Origin: Hypericum androsaemum
Lineage: Eukaryota; Streptophyta; Magnoliopsida; Malpighiales; Hypericaceae
Reading direction: 5' to 3'
Assembly: GCA_963995505.1 (NCBI GenBank)
Contig: OZ023186.1
Location: forward strand, 12,779,570-12,843,569
Length of the DNA: 64,000 nucleotides
Both the position numbers and the translations under genes were made by a program. Below are positions 56,381 to 64,000 of the stretch, piece by piece (the stretch's first letter is position 1; the number at the start of each line of letters is the position of its first letter). Under the pieces are notes generated by a model, which had not been told where the DNA came from, searched no databases, and saw nothing but the letters and a program-made list of their open reading frames with translations.

Positions 56381-59300
56381 GAGGAATTCCAAGCTACTGA
56401 ACACTCACTTTGGTGACTAGAAGGGCTTTGAACTTGCAAGAAAAAGAAGGAGAAGATGATGCACAACGAGAGAATATTTTCCACACAAGGTGTTATATCA
56501 AGGGCAAGGTGTGTAGCATCATTATTGATGGAGGAAGCTGTGCTAATGTTGCAAGTACCACTATGGTAGAAAAGTTGGGGTTGATCACAAAGAAACACCC
56601 TAAACCTTACAAGCTACAGTGGTTGAATGATAGTGGAGAAGTACGCGTGGAAGGGCAAGTGCTAGTGACATTTCGAATTGGCAAATATGAAGATGAAGTG
56701 CTATGTGATGTGGTGCCAATGTAAGCTGGTCACCTACTACTCGGAAGGCCATGGCAATTTGATAGGAAGGTTAAGCATGATGGCTACACCAACAAGTACT
56801 CGTTCACACTCAATCGACAAGTAATCACATTAGCACCCTTAACACCGTCACAAGTTTATGAAGATCAATTGAAGTTACAAAAAGAGAATGATGAGAAAAA
56901 GAAGAGTGACCAAAAGAAAAAAATTGAGTGGAGAGAAGAAGCCGAAAAAAAGAAAGGAAAAATGGCCAATGAAGAGAAAGAGCTTGAGAGAGCAAAAGAA
57001 GTCGGAAAAACAGAAATTAAAACGGCCAATGAGAGAAAAACCGAGGGGTGGAAAAGGAGTTTTTATGTGGGAGCAAGTGATATCAAGTAAGCATGTTTTG
57101 ACAAAAGGCCAATGATCGTACTTATGTACAAGGAGGCATTTTTAAACACTAACGAACTTGAACCACACTTGCCTAGTATGGTTGTTTCCCTTTTGCAGGA
57201 CTACGAGGATGTATTCACCAATGAGCTACCATCAGGGTTACCACCTATCCGAGGGATTGAGCACCAAATTGACTTAGTTCCGGGAGCTGCCATACCTAAT
57301 TGGCCCGCATATAGGAGCAATCCGGGGGAAACAAAAGAACTTGAGCGACAAGTCAATGAGCTATTAGAGAAAGGGTACGTGAGAGAGAGCATGAGTCCTT
57401 GTGCCGTGCCAGTCCTACTCGTGCCTAAGAAGGATGGATCATGGAGGATGTGTGTTGATTGTCGTGCAGTCAACAACATAACGGTAAAATATCGTCACCC
57501 TATTCCTCGATTAGATGACATGTTAGATGAGCTGCATGGATCGAGCATATTTTCTAAAATTGACTTGAAGAGTGGTTATCATCAAATTAGAATGAAAGAA
57601 GGAGATGAGTGGAAGACAGCCTTTAAAATGAAATATGGATTATATGAATGGATGGTCATGCCATTCGGTTTGTCTAATGCTCCTAGCACATTTATGCGAC
57701 TCATGAATCATGTTTTACGTCCATTTATTGGCAAATTTGTAGTCATTTATTTTGATGATATACTTGTTTATAGCAAGAGCATGGAGGATCACATGGAACA
57801 TTTGAAATCTGTTCTAAATGCACTTAGAAAGGATCAATTGTTTGCTAACTTGAAGAAGTGCACCTTTTGCACAGATAAGCTTGTCTTCTTGGGTTTTGTT
57901 GTTAGTGCTAAAGGAATACAGGTCGATGAAGAAAAGATACGTGCAATTTCAGATTGGCCAAGTCCCACGAGCGTGGCTAAAGTCCGAAGTTTCCATGGAC
58001 TAGCTAGTTTCTACAGGAGATTTGTGAAAGATTTTAGTAGCTTAGCCGCACCACTTACTGAGGTGATCAAGAAGAACGTTGGATTTAGCTGGGGTGAAAC
58101 TCAAGAGAAGGCGTTTCAGCTCATCAAGGAGAAGTTGACAAATGCACCTTTATTATCATTACCTAACTTTTCTAAGGCGTTTGAGGTTGAGTGTGTTGGA
58201 ATAGGCGCCGTGCTCATGCAAGAAAGATGACCAATTGCCTACTTTAGCGAAAAGCTAAGCGGAGCAGCCTTGAATTACCCAACTTACGACAAGGAGTTAT
58301 ATGCATTGGTTCGGACTTTGGAGACATGGCAACATTACTTATGGCCCAAGGAATTTGTGATTCATACTGACCATGAATCTTTGAAGCATTTAAAGGGTCA
58401 ACACAAACTGAATAAAAGGCATGCACGTTGGGTTGAATTTATTGAGATGTTTCCTTATGTCATACGCTACAAGCAAGGTAAGGAAAACGTAGTAGCCGAT
58501 GCACTGTCACGAAGGTATGTTTTGATTTCAACTCTTGATGCAAAATTACTTGGTTTTGAATGCATTAAAGAGTTATACACTGATGATACTGACTTTGGTG
58601 ATGTGTTTCGTGGAACCGAGAGGAGTGCGTCTGGTAAGTTCTTTCGGAATGAAGGATATCTATTTCGTGAGAATAAGCTTTGTGTGCCTAATTGTTCCAT
58701 GCGAGAATTGTTGATACAAAAGGCACACGGAGGCGGATTGATGAGACATTTTGGAATAGCAAAGACTTTAGCAATTTTACACGAGCACTTCCACTGGCCG
58801 CACATGAAGCGCGACGTTGAGAGAGTTTGTGGACGTTGCATCACTTGCAAGCAAGCTAAGTCTAAGGTAAAACCCCACAGTTTGTACAGTCCCCTACCTA
58901 TACCTACTGAGCCTTGGATTGATATTTCTATGGACTTTGTGTTAGGACTTCCTAGGACTAAACGTGGTAGAGATTCAATTTTTGTCGTGGTGGATAGGTT
59001 TTCTAAGATGGCGCATTTTATTCCATGTCATAAAACTGATGATGCCTCACATATTGCTGATTTGTTCTTTCGGGAAGTTGTAAGACTGCATGGCATGCCT
59101 AGAACAATCATTTCAGATAGAGATACTAAGTTCTTAAGCTACTTTTGGAAGACTTTGTGGTGTAAGTTAGGTACCAAGTTATTATTTTCTACTACTTGTC
59201 ATCCACAAACTGATGGACAAACAGAAGTTGTGAATAGGACTTTGTCTACACTGTTAAGAGCGCTCATTAAGCATAATATTAAAGCTAGGGAAGATTGTTT

Positions 59301-60000
59301 GCCACATGTTGAGTTTGCTTATAATCGATCTGTTCATTCTGCTACTCAATTCTCACCGTTTGAACTTATGTATGGTTTTAATCGTCTGACCCCACTAGAT
59401 TTATCACCTTTTCCTTCGAATGAGTATGTTAACTTCGATGGCAAGAAGAAGGCTGAATTTGTCAAGCAGCTGCATGAGAAGGCGAGATTGAACATTGAGA
59501 AACGAACGGAGCACTACACAAGGCAAGCGAATAAAGGGCGACACAAAGTTGTCTTTGAGCCTGGTGATTGGGTTTGGTTGCATATGAGGAAGGAACGGTT
59601 TCCTGCGCAACGGCGATCAAAGTTACTACCTCGTGGGGATGGTCCCTTCCAAGTTTTAGAGCGCATCAATGACAATGCTTATAAGCTTGATCTGCCGGGT
59701 GAGTATAATGTAAGTGCTTCTTTTAATGTTGCTGACTTAAGCCCGTTTGATGTAGGTGAAGATTTGAGGGCAAATCCTTTTCAAGAGGGGGGGAATGATG
59801 TGAACACGTCCACTATGGAGCTACAAGACCCACAACCAGTTCGAGTTCCATTTGGACCAATCACAAGAGCAAGAGCAAAGACGCTTCAAGCTGAGCTCAA
59901 CGGATTAATTCAAGGGATTTGGACTACAACCAGTTCGTGTAAGCCCGTGGACGTCCATGCAAAGCCCATGCACGTGATTGGAGTTGTTTTGGAAGCCTAA
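56381..60000 (+). pseudogene. Pol of the CRM-like element (PR-RT-RH-INT), broken
   Basis: After a one-base frameshift near 56408 a single frame runs to the TAA at 59998-60000, with internal stops at 56722-56724 (TAA), 57088-57090 (TAA) and 58228-58230 (TGA). Protease shows IIDGGSCANVAS. A lysine/glutamate-rich linker spans 56870-57080. RT carries YFDD near 57750. In RNase H the usual DASG motif after FEVEC is absent (58186-58192), a clean in-frame loss that removes the first catalytic Asp. Integrase, from about 58700, keeps the His pair and CITC zinc ligands and the D,D,E core (ISMDF, ISDRDTK, DGQTEVV). The C-terminus contains [10 protein letters not shown] at the PPT and [12 protein letters not shown] inside the LTR. 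Confidence 0.9.
59783..59793 (+). other. Polypurine tract of the CRM-like element
   Basis: AAGAGGGGGGG lies three bases before the LTR start TGATGTGAAC (59796). It is embedded in coding sequence for FQEGG, as in the non-autonomous element at 51316-51328. Confidence 0.85.
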
Positions 60001-60531
60001 AGGAGTAGAACCAAGATTCCTACTTTTTAGGAATAAGAGTTATCCAAACTTTTTATAACTTTTTAGGAATAAGAGTTATCCAATAGTGGATAATGTTGGA
60101 TAATGATTGTGTTTTTCAATTCTTAGGATAAACATTCATTTTTAGAACTAGTTTAAGTAGTATGATAAGTTTGGAGCTCTTCAGAACTTATCTTGTTGAC
60201 TTTGGAGTCTATCCAGGTTAGTTTTAACCTTTATATAAGGAGGGCCACGAATTCAATAAAGGCATCACTTTTTGGCATAAGAAAATTTGTGAGATTTGAT
60301 ACTCTGGTTGTCCTTGTGGGCTGGATTGCTTAGCTAGGGCGTTTGTACTTATCAAACAGAATTTCCATCTCTGTTTGTGGCATATTCGATTCAAGATCAA
60401 GGTTCGCGTTCTCACCATTGCGACGGGTCAAAGTTAACCAACACTAAGGTTCGGTGCAAGGCGCAAAGCGACGGGTCAAGATCAACCATCATCCTAGAGT
60501 AGACGGTCCGAGTTGGTGCGAGTTCCTGACA
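59796..60531 (+). repeat. 3' LTR of the CRM-like element (~736 bp)
   Basis: It starts TGATGTGAACACG after the PPT and probably ends at TTCCTGACA (60531). The first ~205 bases are the end of the pol ORF. A TATA box TATATAAG is at 60232-60239 and AATAAA at 60255-60260, so R should start near 60265. The bases after it, GGATTCATATCAG, share TATCAG with a primer site, so they may be a decayed PBS; in that case a second internal region once followed. The LTR end is inferred from this context, not from a second LTR. Confidence 0.7.
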
Positions 60532-63512
60532 GGATTCATATCAGCAAGCCTCAAATGTATTTTACTTCACAAAATTTTTAGTCTCAAAAAACTAAATGAA
60601 ATACAATTATTTTTACATTATCCCCAGGATCAAAGTGAAAACGGTGGCTACGGAGCTACTAGTCAAAAGAGCAACATGGATGCCGGAGACTTTATTCAAG
60701 TCGTGAAGAAGCAAATTGACTTGACACCAACAAAGCTATCTTTGGATGGATACAAGGCCACATAAATGAACCTGCAAAACTGGTGATAGGGGGGGTGAGT
60801 GTTTGGGGAAACACTCTGTAAGCAGATAGAACATAACGTGTTGGTTATGTCAGATACATGTGGGAGAGACAGAACTCAACTATGTCCTACATAATCTAAG
60901 ATAACACTAAAATGCATACTAATCATATGACCACACACACACACATACTAAAAACATGAGCAAACTACGTGACGTCCCATTCCATCACGTAACTTGTCCC
61001 ACAAACACATAATCACATAGTCAAATAAATGGTGAGCTCTAAATAGGTTTAGACGGGCCACTTCCTCTTCGGCACAGGGATATCAACATGGCCATCAAAT
61101 CTCCTTTCCATAATCACATACTAAGTAGATAGTAGTAAACTAGGATATCCCCAGTCTATGTGCACATAGGCTAACATCCCCGGTTTGCACGGAAAAACCT
61201 GTCCATTTCTCACCATAAACAAACATAACAGACATTTCATGCAACCAAAGGTTCCAAGACCATATCCAAGAGAAATGGACATGTCACACCCTCACAAATT
61301 GGCCCCGAGCTAGGAACCACATATTCTCTAGCCGGCCACACACATATACCACACATGTCACAAACCAATCCAATTATGACCAAACAAAATACATATGCAC
61401 ATGACCACTTTATAGACAAAACTCATATGCATGAGACACACATACTTAAGATCTGAAACATGCACATGTACCAAACAAACCAAAGTTGTCGTGGTCTATA
61501 TGCTTACACTAATGAAGACCGCTCCGCAAATGGTCATTCCTAATTCAATTCTCCTTTCACTTTGGATCTTCATCCAATCCTTCTTCCCAAGTTTATTTCT
61601 TTCACCAACAACCATGAGGAAGCTTCACATACTCTGTATAATAATTTCCAACCACAAAGTGAGGTCAGCTCCTCACTTTCCCAAGCAAATCACTTCCAAC
61701 ACTTGAAAATAACCAACTTTGGCATAATCGACAACCAACGTCAGAAATAACTTAAGTCCATCAAAGTCGCTTGCATCCTTTCAGTCACTGGTCCATTATT
61801 AACTTACCAACATGTAAAATAATTGTTTGTGACCATAATTTCATAAAAAGATCTATTTTGGCCAAGCGACCACACACCGAGTACAAGATAAGGCCATTCA
61901 CACGAACTTCGGTAAGCAGCCCTTTTAACTCAATATCATACAAAGCCAAGTACATATATTCATTAATATACCACTGCTCTGTTCTTTTATGATCACACCA
62001 AGTCCAAAAATCAACTTAGAGGTCCAAAGAAATTACTTACCAAGTTGTTACTCTTGAACCACCTCAATTCTGAAACCTGAAAGTCAGTCCGTAGCTCAAC
62101 TAAGGTTTGACAATGATTCCTTGATCCAAATAGAGCATATGATAGATATACCATTAGAAAGGTATTTATGTCCTCTACTAACTTTATGAAGGCACCAAAG
62201 TCCATTTCAGAGTCCAAATATACGTACCAAGAACTTGTTCTTCCACCATCTTGACTGTATACTCCAACAAACAGTCTGTAGTTCAAAATACATTTCAGCC
62301 TAAGTTCTTTATCCAATTATAGCATATGATATATGGTTAGAAACTCTTGAAGTTCTCTACAACTTTTATGAAGATATGGAAGTCCAATTCTATGCCAAAG
62401 GACACTTACCGAATACTTCTTTGTCCACCAGCTCACTTACATACTCTAGTTATTAGTCTGTCATTAAAAATCAATTTCACATTGAGTCCTTACTCCAAAT
62501 AGGATATATAATATACGGTTGGAAAGCTCATTGAGTCCTCTACAATCTTTCAGAAGACTGAAAATTCCAAATTGAAGCAAAAACCCACTTACCGAACCAT
62601 TCTTTGTTGACCTACTTCTTTCTCTTTCTTCTATCCCTCTCTCTTCTTTTTCTTCTCTTTCGTTTTGTGGCTTATCTCCAGAGTTTCTTGCCTCTTCCTT
62701 TAATTTTCTGAGTCCTAAAAGAGTGTAGGTGAGTCACCATCCAGTATGACTCACGTCCTCATCTAATTCTAACAAGTTTCCAAGTGGTGAAAGATGATTG
62801 GATGGCTTTTCCAAGGGGTCCAATCAGGATGCAGCATATTGAGTCCCGTTTTTCACCAATCTACGTTGCTTTTTATCCAAAATTGTTTTCTGCTCAATTG
62901 TAGGTCTATGTGTCTAGTTTCTAGATCATATTTATTTGTACCATTTGGAGCAAAATTGAGGAAGATGTGTCCAATTTACCAAGTAGGTATCAGTGCTGTC
63001 CAAACTTGCCCAACTATCTTCATAACATTTGTGAATTATTTTAGTAGAATTTGTTGAGATTGATCTAGAATCCTTAGAAGACTAACTCATGTCTACATAC
63101 ACTTCACAAAGGTGTAGGAAGATGAATTCTTGTTTAAATAAAGACCGAGAAGTCCAACCGAAGTACTTCAAGAACCGACAACACAATGTGTTGTTTATCC
63201 ACTTGCTAGGCTTGGTACCAATTGCTAGCATGACAAAGTCAATGTCTTTCAAGGCCTATAAATCCATATCTTACCTTTAAATACCATTTTGAATCATCTC
63301 CTTTGAATCCCGGATGAATAACTTGTGATCAATTTCTCACATCATGCTCGGAACCTCTGAGGTAGTCCGATATAACAATCCTTCTCTTCCAACTATCTTT
63401 GGCACCCTATTTACATAGCAATCTTACTCCAATACGAATTCAATTTGTCATTACGACTAATTATACTTTACTTAAGTAAGACAAATATGATTAAAGGACT
63501 AGGGTATTATAA
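60532..63512 (-). mobile_element. Non-coding block, possible long LTR of a gypsy element
   Basis: About 3 kb of mixed-composition DNA lies between the CRM-like LTR and satellite E. It has no ORF longer than ~100 residues and no recognisable protein domain. Read on the minus strand it starts TAATACCCTAGTCC near 63510 and has, near its far end, CACTCACCCCCC (around 60795) and diverged ~185-base repeats with phrases such as AGAGGACTCAATGAGCTTTC. Those features recall the long LTRs of Tekay/Del-type chromoviruses, so a solo or truncated LTR on the minus strand is my best guess. No matching LTR, PBS or target duplication is visible in the window to prove it. A CA-rich microsatellite is at about 60930-60945. 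Confidence 0.35.
61940..62605 (-). repeat. Diverged ~185-bp tandem repeats
   Basis: Anchors TCCAAATAGAGCATATGAT (62125), TCCAATTATAGCATATGAT (62312) and TCCAAATAGGATATATAAT (62494) are 187 and 182 bases apart. Each is followed by a similar run: a pair of T/A-rich words, GTCCTCTAC or GTTCTCTAC, CTTT-ATGAAG, then a CTTACC-type end. A weaker unit may start near 61940. Identity between units looks about 60-70%, so they are old. Confidence 0.6.
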
Positions 63513-64000
63513 AGACAAGGCAAGAATAGGCAAGATAAGGGAAGAAAATGCAAGAGAACGGATGATAAGGGAAGAAAAGGCAAGATAAGGCAAGAAAAAG
63601 TCAAGATAAGGAAAGGAAAAGAATGATAAGGCAAGAAAATACACTAAAAGGCTAGAAAAGGCAAGCTAAGGAAAGAAAAGGCACGATAAGGGAAGAAAAG
63701 GCAAGATAAAGCAAGATAAGGCAAGAAAAGGCAAGAAAATGTATGATAAGGAAATAAAAGGCAAGGAAATGGGAAGGAAAAGGCAAGATGAGGCACGAAA
63801 AGGCAAGATAAGGCAAGATAAGGTAAGAAAAGTCAAGAAAAGGAAATAAAAGGCAAGGAAAGGAAAGAAAATGCAACAAAAAAGCAAGATAAGGAAAGAA
63901 AAGGCAAGATAAGGCATGATAAGGGAAAAAAGGCAAGGTAAGGAAATAAAAGGCAAGAAAAGGCAAGGAAACGGCAAGAGAAGGTAAGGAAAAGGCAAGA
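63513..64000 (+). repeat. Satellite block E, continues past the window
   Basis: The purine-strand satellite resumes after ATTATAA at 63506-63512 and runs to the window end with GGCAAGATAAGG and related units. T-containing variants (GATGAGGCACG, GCATGATAAGG) are frequent, as in block B. Its orientation is the same as in all other blocks. Confidence 0.93.

Larger units (their letters stand above)
56381..60531 (+). mobile_element. 5'-truncated CRM-like Ty3/gypsy retrotransposon
   Basis: This plus-strand element has lost its 5' LTR, primer site and nearly all of gag. It starts abruptly in satellite at GAGGAATTCC, just before the protease, and runs through RT, RNase H and integrase to a PPT and 3' LTR. 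Sequence style ([40 protein letters not shown]) is that of plant chromoviruses. The pol frame continues ~200 bases into the 3' LTR with a GPITRARAK motif, a layout known from group A CRM (centromeric retrotransposon) elements. The CRM assignment is therefore likely but needs phylogeny. Only the 3' LTR exists, so the insertion cannot be dated. Confidence 0.85.

Noticed and set aside
60527..60549. Functional primer binding site after the CRM-like LTR
   Set aside because: Only TATCAG of the site is kept and no internal region follows. The word GATTCATATCA also equals the LTR end of the non-autonomous element, so its origin is ambiguous; it is mentioned only as a possible remnant.
60454..60765. 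Possible host exon or copia Gag fragment (103 residues, GPSWCEFLTG to KLSLDGYKAT)
   Set aside because: It starts inside the CRM-like LTR, crosses its end and matches no domain I recognise. An AG acceptor-like site near 60628 is not enough; the region is better explained as part of a non-coding LTR-like block on the other strand.
61771..63280. Several 60-100-residue ORFs in the 3-kb non-coding block
   Set aside because: Their lengths are those expected by chance in AT-rich DNA, with no domains, no codon pattern and no splice context.

Overview
The window is plant nuclear repeat DNA, probably from a eudicot. It holds no convincing host gene. About 42 kb of the 64 kb is one satellite family: a degenerate ~10-bp unit (GGCAAGAAAA and variants such as GGCAAGATAA, GGAAAGAAAA, GGCATGAAAA, GGTAAGAAAA) whose + strand is roughly 85-88% purine on the lines I sampled. 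The array is broken by four blocks of retroelement DNA. The plant assignment rests on plant-type Ty3/gypsy chromovirus-like elements with initiator-Met tRNA primer sites, and on an endogenous pararetrovirus (Caulimoviridae) with a 30K-type cell-to-cell movement protein.

Layout: (1) 1-29586 satellite A. Its first ~19 kb shows a ~1.9-kb higher-order repeat marked by a conserved A4-5/T4-6 dyad, and it contains a near-exact 2,430-bp tandem duplication at 22769-27597. (2) 29587-35203 a complete-length but coding-dead Ty3/gypsy element on the minus strand (LTRs 510 and 498 bp, PBS, PPT, target duplication AAAAG). (3) 35204-41220 satellite B. (4) 41221-48540 an endogenous pararetrovirus of florendovirus-like two-ORF layout (MP, CP, protease, RT, RNase H; then an unknown second ORF). 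A perfect 112-bp inverted copy of its promoter lies on the left, so both promoter copies point outward into satellite. (5) 48541-50685 satellite C. (6) 50686-53032 a non-autonomous LTR retrotransposon on the minus strand with one chimeric ORF. (7) 53033-56380 satellite D; C+D are a diverged second copy of B. (8) 56381-60531 a 5'-truncated CRM-like Ty3/gypsy element on the plus strand (PR, RT, RNase H, INT, 3' LTR). (9) 60532-63512 non-coding DNA that looks like a long LTR or degraded repeat on the minus strand. (10) 63513-64000 satellite E, running off the window.

The non-autonomous element and the truncated gypsy element share termini, PPT and a C-terminal peptide that runs through the PPT into the LTR, so they look like a non-autonomous/autonomous pair. 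Together with a long short-unit satellite, this resembles the composition of a plant centromere or pericentromere. That is inference; no chromatin data can be read from sequence. Every long ORF inside the satellite is an artefact: the pyrimidine strand can hardly make a stop codon.
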